Made by a program: the position numbers and the translations under genes. From Dicyema japonicum (taxonomy: Eukaryota; Dicyemida; Rhombozoa; Dicyemidae), in contig RDEW01000086.1 of assembly GCA_011109175.1 (NCBI GenBank), positions 9,707 through 73,706 of the forward strand: 64,000 nucleotides of DNA, read 5' to 3'. This document shows, piece by piece, positions 23,645 to 35,668 of the stretch. Within the stretch, counting starts at the first letter, position 1; every line of letters starts with the position of its first letter. Under the pieces are notes generated by a model. That model was not told where the DNA came from, ran no database searches, and was given only the letters and a program-made list of their open reading frames with translations.

Positions 23645-24940
23645 CGCATTAGCGGACTCGTTTAAATATCCCGTAAACTAACTCCTAATTCCTGTTTGAA
23701 TAAAGTGTTTTCGGTTCATTTTATTTAGGTAGTGATAAAGTGATTAGAATTTTTACAATAGAGAGAAGATTGGATTTTTGGCGGATAAAAAACAACCATC
23801 GCGTCCATTTGTAATATGGAGACAATCACTCTATCGAAAATTAAAAGAATTTCGTTTCTTTAAGTCTTGATAGTACTTCGAGGGAATTCCTTCTAGGTCG
23901 AGAGTCACCAATGTGGTCTCTTAACTTTTTGTAATTCTTTGCTTAAAATTTCGTAGATAATTTTGTCGAAATTTCTAAACTTCCTAACAAAAACACGTGC
24001 ATAAATTAAGTAATTTAATAAAATTTAAAAAGTTTAATTTAACCTTAAAACTAAATTTTTAAATCACAATGCATGTTCTACGTAAAATTGGTTTCAGAAA
24101 ACTTATATAACCTGAGGGCCAATGATTGGCAGAAAGAGGGACGTTTTGGTTCCGTCCTTTCAGAAGCTTTAGCAACAATTTCCTTCTTACAATGTTTCCA
24201 AGTACCCTAGAAGAACCAACTTAAATTCCACCAGTTTACGGTACTTCCTGGTTCAATCCGATGATCTCGAAGATATCTTTTCGAAATGTTCATTGTAGAG
24301 ACCATTTTGCCGGTCGGTCTGGTGAAACTTTCAGAAGATGTAGAAGTGTTTTTTGTTACTTGATACAAAGTCAAATACTACAACAAAGACTGTGGCAGAC
24401 TGTGGCAATTATGGCACTAATTGCCAACTGTTTCTTGGCAGCTGGTTTCAGATTTGTTTCTTCTCACACATATAGAAAAAGTTTGATTTTTATGAATTTA
24501 TAAATCCTACTTACAAATGACTATAGCGAGAAATTAACTTTTGCATATATCGTTAATATAGTAATATTGCTCATTGAGCGTATCTCCATGCAAATCATCA
24601 AGGGAAATGCGTTTTGAATTATGAGAGCAGCCAGCAGTTGTTAACTATAAGTTTCTCTATTAAACCGATTAATTAAAAAAATATAGTAAGCAGACAAAAA
24701 AATCTCTGATAGTTAATAAAGTTGGTATTTTTAATTATTGTTATTTTGTCTTCTAATTAAAGTGTGTTCGTTTTTGATGGAAATAAAATTTTTGTAGAAA
24801 ATATATTTATTAGGGCTTCAGTAAAAGGAATTTAATTCAGTGAAGGTAAATTTTCATTGTCATTTTTTGATTGAAGATCCGTGTTGTTTGATTATTTTTA
24901 TCTTTTATTTGATTTCTTTTTTTATTTAATGTTTGTTTTA
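23645..24940. other. Intergenic
   Basis: AT-rich; downstream flank of the adhesion-GPCR-like gene. No supportable gene or RNA. The open frame at 24261-24503 shows no recognisable features. Confidence 0.35.
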
Positions 24941-24943
24941 AAT

Positions 24944-27900
24944 TCATAATAGTTTAAAAAGAATGAATAAACCTTGAAAACTAACAAAGATTATAAAAAT
25001 ATATTCTATCACCGTGGTGAATCTAACAAAAAATAATAAAATCCATGGAAGTCCTAAAATATATTTTAACTTTACCTGAAAAAATAAAAAGTGAAAATAA
25101 AATTTTGTTTTTAATCAAATTCATACTATTAGGTGTAGTAGTTTTTATAAATCCAGACATTAAAATAATGTATAATATTAAATTTAAAAGCAGACAGATT
25201 ATAATCGGACCAAGCAACCCCAAATAAAAGCCAAGTCCAGTAATCAAGCATTTCCCTTCGGAATAATATACATTTTTATTTATTATTAAAATCAAACCGA
25301 CGATGGAGAGTGGAATACCTAATTACAAATAAAACTAATATTAAACCCCAACTAAAAACAAATAATTTGACCTTCAAATATTTTATGTTGACTCCAATTA
25401 CTTTGTTAAATTTTAAATAATGGACATATGATATTGTGAACATCCATAAAAATTGAGACAAAATTCCATAGTGGAGTAAAACTCCAACTGTTACACACTC
25501 TAATAACTCTTTTCTGAAGAATAAATGATTCCAAAAATAAACACCATGTTCAACATCAAAATTGATGTTTTCAAATTAAGTAGAAGAATTTGAAAAATAG
25601 AATTCTTCAAAAGTCTAAAGTAAATAAATTTTACCAACTTAATTTTTAGTATAAATAAAATAAATGAAATTATTATAGCGACTGTGGAGAGAGAAATTCC
25701 AATTATTGTAATCACTGTAGTTGCATCATCTCTATTTTCAGAGTTAGTTATTGGACTCTAACGTGAAAATGATAATTACAAATAGAATAGCAAAACTCGT
25801 CAAATGCAGAGATTTACATCTATAAAACAGTCCAGAAATTTCTATTTCACCCATTTTCCCAAAGACAAGTTTTGCTGTTGTAAAATACACAATTTGGAAA
25901 TAACCCCTGTAATTAATTATGTTTTGATACATTATTTATATTTTCTATATAAAATGGAAGTATTGGAAATTTTAATATTAAAGATAAATTTTCAGATTCA
26001 GCGACGACCGAAACTTGTAAAGATTGTGGACTTAGTCCAATTGAAGGAGTTAATACGTTTTCATTGTGAAAAACCACGCGAACTCGATTAATATTTAAAG
26101 TTACTATTAGTAGAAACGTTAGTAGGAAATTCAATTTCAACAGAGACATTATTATTTGAAGAAATGTTTAAATTTCCCACTACTTTTTTATCGATGACTT
26201 CATATTTTAAACTACTATCTGGAGGAATAGCATTCACTAAATCAAAAATAGCTTTTCTTGCTTTAGACGCGGTATCATTTGATAGCTTATTAGTTGATTC
26301 AAGTAATACAAAAAATGTTGCAACAACTTCAGTATTCTAGTATTTTCATTTAAAATCAAAAACCTCATCGCTGTGATCCCTATTAATCAATTTATCTTAG
26401 AATCAAAAAATGACTAACTTGCTAATTTTTCTATTTTATAAGCAGGTTCGATAATTTTATCAAAAATTTGAATGTTTGATACACTTTCTCCATTTATCAA
26501 GTTATTTAAAAATTCGTTAACAAAATCATGTTTCGACTCAAATAAAACATCTGTAATATTTTCATTTGGTCTTTTGTTTCGTACAAGCTAAATTATTATT
26601 TCAAAATTTATAAACATATTATTTTCATTTATACAATTAGTATCATAAACAGAATTAGCTACATAAATACTTTCTGAATCATTTCTATTTTTAAAATAAT
26701 TTTCTATAATATTTTGTAATTTCTTTTTTAATTCTTCTTTTATAGTATCGTCTACAAAAATCTTAAATTGAGTATCATTAAAATTGAAGGCCATTATTTG
26801 GCAAATAGATATCTCTAAACTCAAAAAAGGTTTAGATCTTACATTATTAGGAAAATTTCTCTATTAGCATCATTAATCTAAAAGTTATGAAAATTTTACT
26901 TTTGTTTCAAATAAGTAATTTAAATTTCGCAAATAATATTCTTCCTCACTATATAAAATAGTTAATTTAAGACCTACGAATTAGTTATATCCATACAATG
27001 ATTCAATTCTCTTCTACCTGTACACCAGTCTAACGTTTCATCAATATTTGTATAATTATTTGAAATAGATGCTAATTTTTTAAATTTATAGTCGAATTCA
27101 ATAATTTTATCGAAAATTTGAAAGTTTGATACACTTTCTCCATTTATCAAGTTATTTAAAAATTCGTTAACAAAATCATGTTTCGACTCAAATAAAACAT
27201 CTGTAATATTTTCATTTGGTCTTTTGTTTCGTACAAGCTCAATTATCATTTCAAAATTTATAAACATATTATTTTCATTTATACAATTAGTATCATAAGC
27301 AGAATTAGCTACATAAATTATTATTGAAGAATTTCTATTTTTAAAATAATTTTCTAAAAGAGTTTGTAATTTCTTTCTTAATTCTTCTTTTATGGTATCG
27401 TTTACAAAAATCTTTAATTGAGCATTATTAAAATTGAAGGCCATTATTTGGCAAATAGATATCTCTAAACTCAAAAAAGGTTTTGATCTAATATTATTAA
27501 AGAAAATTTCTCTATTAGCATCATTAATCTAAAAATTATGAAAATTTTACTTTTGTTTCAAATAAGTAATTTAAATTTCGCAAATAATATTCTTCCTCAC
27601 TATATAAAATAGTTAATTTAAGACCTACGAATTAGTTATTTTTATACAATAATTCAATTTTCTTCTACCTGTACACCAGTTTAACGTTTCATCAATATTT
27701 GTATAATTATTTGAAATAGATGCTAATTTTTTAAATTTATACTCGAATTTAGTAATTTTAACGAATATTTGAAAGTTTGATACACTTTCTCCATTTATCA
27801 AGTTATTTAAAAATTCGTTAACAAAATCATGTTTCGACTCAAATAAAACATCTGTAATATTTTCATTTGGTCTTTTGTTTCGTACTAGCTCAATTATCAT

Positions 27901-29739
27901 TTCAAAATTTATAAACATATTATTTTCATTTATACAATTAGAATCATAAGCAGAATTAGCTACATAAATTATTTTTGAAGAATTTCTATTTTTTAAAAAA
28001 TTTTCTAAAAGAGTTTGTAATTTCTGTCTTAATTCTTCTTTTATGGTATCGTTTACAAAAATCTTAAATTGATTATCATTAAAATTATAGGTCATTATTT
28101 GGCAAATAGATGTATCTAAACTCAGAAATGATTTTGATCTTACATTATTAAGAAAATTTCTCTATTGGCATCATTAATCTAAATGTTATGAAAATTTTAC
28201 TTTTGTGTTATATAAGTAATTCAAATTTCGCAAATAATATTCTTCCTCACTATATAAAATAGTTAATTTAAGACCTATGAGTAACTTATATCCATACAAT
28301 AATTCAATTCTCTTGTACCTAGACACCAGTTTAACGTTTCATCAATGTTTGTATAATTATTTGAAATAGATGCTAATTTTTTAAATTTATACTCGAATTC
28401 AGTAATTTTATCAAATATTTGTAAGTTTGATACACTTCTTTTATCAATCAAATTATTAAAATATTCGTTAACGAAATCATCTATCGAGTTATATAAAATA
28501 TCTGTAATATTTTCATTTGGTCTTTCTTTCCTTAATTGATCAATTATATCTTCAAAATTTATAAACGTATTATTTTCATTTATACAATTAGAATCATAAA
28601 CAGAATTAGCAACATAAATAATTACTGAATCATTTCTATTTTTAAAATAATTTTCTATAATATTTTGTAATTTCTTTCTTAATTCTTCTTTTATGGTATC
28701 GTATACAAAAATCTTAAATTGAGTATCATTAAAATTGAAGGCCATTATTTGGCAAATAGATATCTCTAAACTCAAAAAAGGTTTAGATCTTACATTATCA
28801 TAGAAAATTTCTCTATTAGCATCATTAATCTAAAAGTTATGAAAATTTTACTTTAGTGCTATATAAGTAATTTAAATTTCGCAAATAATATTCATCTTCA
28901 CTATATAAAATAGTTAATTTAAGACCTACGAATTAGTTATATACATATAATAATTCAAATCTCTTCTAATTGTACACCAGTTTAACAATTTATCAATATT
29001 TGTGTAATTATTTGAAATAGATGCTATTTTTTTAAATTTATATTCGAATTTAGTAATTTTAACGTATATTTGCAAGTTTGATACACTTCCCTCATTAATC
29101 AAGTTATTTAAAAATTCGTTCACAAAATCATGTTTCGACTTAAATAAAACATCTGTAATATTTTCATTTGGTCTTTCGCCATATAAATGATCAATTATAT
29201 CTTTAAAATTTATAAACATATTATTTTCCTTTATACAATTAGGATCATAAGCAGAATTAGCAACATAAATTATTCTTATGCAGTTATCATCAAGTATAGG
29301 TTGTGGATTTGTGCCAATAGTAAAACAATTGTTAATTATGAGATACAATTTATTTTCTAATTTTTTATGTAGCAAAGCTATCATCAAATCTTCCAGACCA
29401 TTTGCTCTATATGAGAAGTTCATTATTTCACAAATACTTATTATTAAGTCAAAAAAATCTATGGAATCGATAGCATTGAATAACATTGTTTTATTACGAT
29501 TCTAAAAATTATGTAAACTTTACTGCATCGTTACATAACTCATCTAAATCTTCCAAAAATTTAGATGTTCTACTTAATGTGCCGATTAACTCTCTTAAAC
29601 CTATGAATAATTCATAATATATACAAGAATCTATTTCATCTTGAGCAAAGCACATGTTATACATGTCATTGATGATATAGGTAGGTTTACCAATTGAGAT
29701 TATTGAAATAGGTAACAACCAACATAAAAACATTAGCAT
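24944..29739 (-). CDS. Adhesion-GPCR-like receptor with five tandem ectodomain modules
   Basis: Read on the minus strand as one multi-exon gene. Exon 1 (29739-29524) starts MLMFLCWLLPISIISI, a likely signal peptide, and splices by a 22-bp intron to the first of five modules of about 195 residues (29501 to about 26400). Next comes a GAIN-like region (about 26336-25780) with NCVFYNSKTC, LWENG and the autoproteolysis motif HLTSFAIL, the GPS hallmark of adhesion GPCRs. Seven hydrophobic segments follow: VITIIGISLSTVAIII; FQILLLNL...VFIFGI; ECVTVGVLLHYGILSQFLW; FSWGLILVLF; GFYLGLLGPIIICLL; and, after a 22-bp intron (25054-25075), GLPWILLFF and FVSFQGLFILF. The stop is at 24944-24946. At least four single-base frame changes are needed, mostly in homopolymers, plus a TAG in module 5. 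Likely a surface receptor; ligand unknown. Confidence 0.8.
26400..29501 (-). repeat. Five tandem gene-internal modules (exon A + exon B)
   Basis: Each full unit has exon A of 74 nt (LKLTILYSEEEYYLRNLNYL), a 22-bp intron, exon B of about 511 nt (IYVANS, NENNMFINFE, RPNENITD, DFVNE, LASISNNYTNID, LNWC) and a 44-bp intron. Exons A lie at 28925-28852, 28274-28201, 27624-27551 and 26973-26900; exons B start at 28829, 28178, 27528 and 26877. Phases match throughout (A brings two bases to the codon B leaves open), so modules can be added or lost without breaking the frame. Module 1 (29501-28926) is divergent and its 44-bp intron lacks the GT donor. Module 5 carries TAG in place of GAG (26588-26590) and loses similarity near 26420. 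No known domain recognised. Confidence 0.82.
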
Positions 29740-30435
29740 TATAAATTTAATTTTGGCCTTATATATAAATGTGAATTATATCGTGGAAATATGCTAATTT
29801 TACTTTCGAGCAAATTTTAGAACTTTCATTTAAACTTATATTTTCAATTCTAGCGACTTTAATTTGACGATCATCAAATAAAAAAATAAGATTGAAATCT
29901 ACGTTAAAAAAATCGAACAGTCCAATAAAATTCTGGCCTTGAGATTCCTTCTGTTGTTTAAAAGGCTCTGATTTGAGGCAATTTCAAATAAATAGATTGC
30001 TTAGGTTTAAATATAGAGAACCGTAAATTGTGACAGTTGATGAATATCATATAGGTCCAAAACCAAGATTATTTGGTTCAATGGATAAGATTTCTATATC
30101 AACTTGACTATTGAAAAGCCTAATTTGGCTACTTAACTGAAGATTAAATTTCAATTTTTATTATTCAAAAAATTAGATCACGACCTAAATAAAATTAACT
30201 AAAAGTTTATAAAATGATTAAATTTGATAACTTTAATATCTTTGTAAGAAGCGATTATAAACATCGACTAAAGCAAAACTCACTTACTACGGGAAAATCA
30301 GATGTGATCATAATAAGGCTATACAGCACTATATGAGTATATTCCGACAATTGGTTTCGTCACTGTGACTATCCTTCCATCTAGTAGACCTCAATATGAG
30401 TCATCTCTTTTTTGTTCTCATCCTCCTTCAATTTC
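29740..30435. other. Intergenic, upstream of the receptor gene
   Basis: AT-rich. The promoter of the minus-strand receptor should lie here, but no motif is distinct. No coding stretch. Confidence 0.35.
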
Positions 30436-30439
30436 TTCC

Positions 30440-32892
30440 CCACATAGAGTGACCCTTCAAGACACGGACGTGGGAAAAAAAACTTCCTTGACCATACTTG
30501 ACCATTTCTGCACGGCAAACAAACTGTTCTTGTGAAACACCGCATTCTCTCATCGTGCATGCCACATAACCACTTGTATGGGCGAACGAAGAAACCCAGA
30601 AGGAAAACTAGTCCCTATTTACAACCAAATTGAATATATTATATTTCGGATCAATGACAAACGCTCTCTTATAAACGCATGCTCATACGAAGGTTTAACA
30701 ACTGTCAGCGATCACAGAATGGTTATTTTCACCTTCAGCCTGGCGAAACATGGTATCAAACATAAGAAACATTACAAACAATAATAATGAGAATACAAGA
30801 AATGGATACGCAACGGGAAAACTGATCTCTCATCTAAACACAGTCAAAAATTAACAAAAACACCTCTGCTCTCATCTGAAGGACCAAACAGTAGGAATTT
30901 CGTGGGATCACACAAAGTATATAATAAACGATGCAGCAAGCCAGTACCTCGGCACGCGGGAGATGGCCAGTAAGGGTCGGACGACACATACAGAACTAGT
31001 AATGGAGTTAGCAAAGGAGTTAAAAGAAATCCATACAAAAAAAACTAATCGAAAAAGACAATAACAAGAGAAAAGTCTTTCAGGGGCAGAAAGACCAAAT
31101 CCGTAGAAAAATCAGGAGTCTGAACAAGACACTCCACCAAGAAGAATTTCTTCGCAAAATCAATGAAGTATCCAAACTAAACGATAATTCACATATGTAT
31201 ATGGCCGCTCGTTTACTACGCCACACAAACCGGAAGGAAAGAATAATCATCAAAGAAAAAAATGGCATGACATTACTGAATACTAATGAGTAAGCGGAAA
31301 TAATTGCAACACATTTTGAAAAGCTTTTTAATGTGACTACAGCAATCTCCCCCATTCAAAGAAAAGCCTAAACCCTTAAAAGAACCAATTTCAATTTTGG
31401 AAGTAAAAACAGCATGTCAAAAACTAAAAAATAACAGAAGCCCTGGACCAGATACGATAAACCCTGAATTACTGAACTACGGGCCTGACCCCCTTTTTGA
31501 AAAAATCGCTACACTACTAAATGAAATGTTTTCAACTAACTCAACCTTGCCCCTGGGAACGGGATTACTAATACCTATACAAAAACCCAATAAACCCAAA
31601 GGACCGGTTGAAAACTTACGACCTATTATATTATCAAATTCTCTACGGAAAGTCTTAGCTAACATTGTATTGGAACGAATAAAAGGACCCGCCTATGAAT
31701 ACCTACCCGAAAGTCAAAGTGGGTTCAGAGAAGGAAGATTAACAGCTGATGCAGTCTGGAGTCACAGATAAAGATGTGCAACACATCAAAGATATTGCAA
31801 TGCCATCCAAATTCTGGGAATACATCTATCAAAAGCCTTTGGCTCGGTTAACAGGAAAAAATTGATGACAGTGCTGGAAGGGTTTATTTACGAATCGAGT
31901 CCAAGAATGATTCAAATCCTTCTATCTAACACACAACTCCTTGTGAGAGTTGGAAAAACCTACTCAAGAAAATTTGAAACAAACACAGGCACTCCTCAAG
32001 GAGATTCCCTCTCTCCCCTACTATTCACAATATACTTGGAGGCCGCTATGAGGGAACTGAGACCATCATATCAAGGAAAAATAGAAGAAGTGATTTATGC
32101 AGAAGATTTCGACCTAATTTCTGTAGACAAAGAACTCCTGGAGCATGTACTAGAAAAAGCACCAGATATACTTGGGAAATGGTTTCTCACCGTGAACAGG
32201 GAAAACACAGAACGGACAGAAATAAGACGAATGAACAACTCACTCGAAGAAAAATGGAGACACATAAAGATACTTGGCTCACTACTAGGAGATAGCGAAG
32301 ACATCATACGGAGAAAAACATTGGCAAATGCGGCATTACTTGGCTAAACGGAAAGGATATAACATAAAACAAAGGATTATGTTATACGACACTTTCATCA
32401 AACCAATTCTACTATACAACTCTGGGACCTGGGCCACCTCTAAAAAGGAATTGGAGTGGCTAGACTCATTTCACAGGAATCATTTAAGAAACATAACTGG
32501 AATGTCCTGGCCATCCAAGATCTCGCGGAATGGACTGTACAATAAGTGTGACTGTATACCATTAAGCCACGATTAGCTCTCGTTGGAGACTTTTTGGACA
32601 CGTCCTGAGGTTGGACCCGATATCCCTTCCGAATATAGCAATGGAAGATTACTACTCCTCCAATGTAAAACGCTTTCGTGGAAGACCGAGAACTACCCTC
32701 CCGGTTGTTCTACAAAACGATCTGAAAGCCGTGAAGAAAACATTGGCATCTGGTGACGATCTGGACTTACTGAGTGACCTAGCAAAGAACAGAAGAGCTT
32801 GAACCAACCTAACTAATTCTCTTATATTTTTTGCTGCACATGCGGGGCTATAAAAATTATGGCTCTCGTGAAAGTGCTAATAATAATAGAGT
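30440..32892 (+). mobile_element. LINE (non-LTR retrotransposon), 5'-truncated, decayed ORF
   Basis: Order of parts: end of an apurinic-type endonuclease (30578-30780: LVPIYNQIEYIIFRINDKRS, SDHRMVIF); reverse transcriptase from about 31397 (NNRSPGPDTINPELL, LIPIQKPNKP, SQSGFREGR, HLSKAFGSV, TPQGDSLSPLLFTIYLEAA, YAEDFD in place of YADDxD); thumb and C-terminal parts (LYNSGTWATSKKELEWLD); terminal FRGRPRTTLPVVL. The non-coding 3' end is GCTGCACATGCGGGGCTATA, ATTATGGCTCTCGTGAAA and AATAAT repeats. Frames break at several points, and the catalytic Asp-to-Glu change alone would disable it. Clade not assigned. Confidence 0.88.
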
Positions 32893-33137
32893 GACCTCTG
32901 TTGGCTGTTGCCATTCGATTAACTACTTGTTTCATTCACTTGAATGAATCTATATTAACGAAAGAGATTAAGCAAGGTAAGAAACTGTAGAACACCATAG
33001 TTCCTATTCAGTCCATAATCCATTTTTATTCAAGTTAGCTGTAAAAGGACAATGGTATTCTTGCAGAATGAGATGATCCCCATCTGAAAAACTATAAATA
33101 TGATAATTTATTTTAAAAACAATTAAAATTTTTAAAG
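32893..33137. other. Spacer between LINE and hAT element
   Basis: About 245 bp with no feature; the last bases form the left target-site duplication of the hAT element. Confidence 0.4.
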
Positions 33138-33145
33138 GTAATAAT
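33138..33145. repeat. hAT target-site duplication, left
   Basis: GTAATAAT, identical to 34907-34914; 8 bp is the length made by hAT transposases. Confidence 0.9.
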
Positions 33146-34906
33146 TAGGGCAAGTTGTTTTTAGCAGTTAAAAAAATTTTTAGCGCTAAAAAATCACAAA
33201 ATCTAGCAATTATAATTATAAAAATTAGCACTTAAAATGATAAAATCTAGCATTTAAAATTGTAAAATCTATAACTTAAAATAATAAAATATAACATGTA
33301 AATTTTATTTATTGTAATATAATAAACTGTAATGCTTGATATTGTCTGGATGGAAGTTTTTTAAATATTTTTTAGCATTTTAATAGCTCTTTCAACAGAT
33401 GCAGAGGATGCCTGACTGCGTGTAAGAGAAAAATAATTTTGTTGGCTAATTTTTGGTTCAGTCATTTCAATAATAGGTTTAAATCCATCTTCCTCCATTC
33501 TTTTATTTATATAATTTTTGATATTTGCCTTGTCATTATCAAAATGTAGTCCTTGTATATTATAATATGCCCGATTGATTGAGTAGTCACAACATTCCGA
33601 AAGTTTAAGAAGATCTATTATTTGCGAATAATTTAATATGATTTCCGTTAATTGAAACTTAATATCCGGATTGTTGATATGATGTTTAGCATTTGATACT
33701 AAAACTCCATCTGACTGAAATGCGTTAACAATTTCAAAAATTATTTCAAAATTCATGAAATAATATTTCACTGCTTGAAACCAACTTCCCCATCTGCATA
33801 AATTAAGCAAAAGAATACCTAGTAACTACCACATCAGTGGGTATCCAACATCCTTGAACAAATTACGACGTTTTCGGTTTTTAACTGTAGCAGCTTTAAT
33901 GCTTGCAATTAAACCATCTATTTCCGGATATGCACACTTTATACGTAAAATTGTATTGTGTAACAAATGAGAAACACACGTCACATGATGCATGTTGTTA
34001 TACATGACCATTAATGTTTTACCACCTATTTATTTAAATAAATTTATATCACCAGAAATCATATAAGGAGCGGCATCTGAAATTAGTAGATAAAAATTGT
34101 CACGAATAATCTTCATTTCTCTAATGACGTCATCTATTAATTGGCAGATGATAGCAACAGTGGCATGATTTTCCAGTGTTTTGCATTCAACCAAATAGGA
34201 TTTTGTTGGAAAGCGAATGCTCCCAATTAGAATCACTACAAAACTTTTCCTTCGGATATCTGTTTCATCAATTATTATAAAAATCTTTTCGTTTCTAAAA
34301 GTTAAAAATAAATTTTAATACGTTAATAATTTTGTCAACTCATTTATCTTTTTTTCTGCAAGAAACTTGACCGTAGTTCTGCATGAAAATTCGGACGGAA
34401 GTTAATGTTGTTTGAACTTAATTACATGAATGACCTACAATTGTATTAACAAATTTATACGCATATTGTTCTGATGTTTTAAAGAACGATGAGAATCAAC
34501 TGAAAATTTTTTTGAACAGTTGACTTTGGATAAACAAAGAGAACAAAATAGAAGGCCATCGTCAGCAGTACAAAACTCATCTTTGAATTCCGAGACTATA
34601 CGCTTAGCTTTCTTAAGCAACGAACACGTGGGTTTTGGCATCACTAAAAATACTATATAGCGTGCTAAATTATTTTATTTAAATTATTTTATTATCATTT
34701 TATGGGTGATATTAAAATGATTTTTTAAATGCAATTTAAATTAGCATTTAAAAAAAAGTTAGCATTTAAAATTAAAAAAAGCACTTATAGCATTTATAAT
34801 GTATGTTCTTTTTTAATAAAATTAAAAAATAATTATTCCAAATTCAATTTTATATTAAAATAAGTATAAAAAATAAAAATAGCATTTTAGCACTTAAATT
34901 GCCCTA
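33146..34906 (-). mobile_element. hAT-family DNA transposon with BED zinc finger
   Basis: 1761 bp bounded by TAGGGCAA / TTGCCCTA termini and a perfect 8-bp duplication. Coding is on the minus strand in four blocks separated by frame breaks: a BED-type finger (34644-34435: LLFCSLCLSKVNCS, HRSLKHQN), a transposase block (34236-34030: CQLIDDVIREMKII, DAAPYMI), another (34011-33826: HHVTCVSHLLHN, NLFKDVGYPLMW) and the C-terminal part (33810-33361: RWGSWFQAVKYY, SSASVERAIKMLKNI, the hAT dimerisation end). Subterminal regions are rich in short AAATGCTA-type repeats. The transposase is broken, but the ends look young. Confidence 0.9.
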
Positions 34907-34914
34907 GTAATAAT
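34907..34914. repeat. hAT target-site duplication, right
   Basis: GTAATAAT, matching the left copy exactly. Confidence 0.9.
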
Positions 34915-35410
34915 ACTCATGGTCATTCAAAAATATTTCACTTTGCGAGAGAGTTCAGTATCGATTGTGATATGAGCAAAAATACTGAGAACGTGTTTTT
35001 TGTGAGGTTCGCTTTCTAAAAATTAAAAAGGCCACTTATAAAAGTCATCTGTTTTGGGATTAATTCATCCTTAACTATTTGTTGACATAACTCGTGGTCA
35101 AAAGATAGGTTTTGAAGCAATTTGAGAACAGATCTTCGTTTGTGGAAGGAAAATTGTTTCCAAATTAACCATAATTGCCGTCCATTGCTAAAATAATTGA
35201 GATATTAAACCATGTCGTTGATTGCATCTGCAAAAATACTGAGTTTTTATTAGGAAAATACGATGACAATAAGCAGGTCGGATCCTGATCTAGTGAGGGA
35301 CCGAATAAGCAGCCCGACGATGTTCTTGCTGTGCATTTTCATATCCACCTTCAAATCCTCAGCGAGATTCAACAGAAAAAAAGTGACTAAGAATCTTGCG
35401 GAATTTTCGA
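34915..35410. other. Intergenic
   Basis: No feature I can support between the hAT element and the next retroelement fragment. Confidence 0.35.
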
Positions 35411-35417
35411 ATTTCGC

Positions 35418-35668
35418 ATGAAATTTGAGGCGGTAGTGAGACATCTCCCTGATTGGAAAACAACCGGGGTCGATAAAGTTTATAATATCTTTATCAAAAG
35501 ATGCACTTCATTGCACGAGTCTATGTGTCGTGTATTACAGAAAAGCATCACTACCCTAGAAACGATTTCTGATTGGGCATGCACAGGGAAAACTTATTTG
35601 ATCCCAAAGCTGGACAACCCCAGTCTGCTGCAGATTATCGACCGATTACCTGCATGCCAACCCTGTAT
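35418..35668 (+). pseudogene. Reverse transcriptase N-terminal remnant, separate family
   Basis: The frame reads VRHLPDWKTTGVDKVYNIF, FIKRCTSLHESMCRVLQ and GKTYLIPKLDNPS, then in another frame DYRPITCMPTLYK, the NYRPITC fingers motif of a non-LTR type distinct from the 30.4-kb LINE. It ends abruptly where hAT terminal sequence begins. Confidence 0.7.

Noticed and set aside
26588-28775. Receptor modules read as separate genes starting at TTG (SLEISICQIM)
   Set aside because: Sequence upstream of the TTG is coding in the same frame, exon phases chain the units together, only the first unit has a signal peptide, and the gaps are intron-sized.
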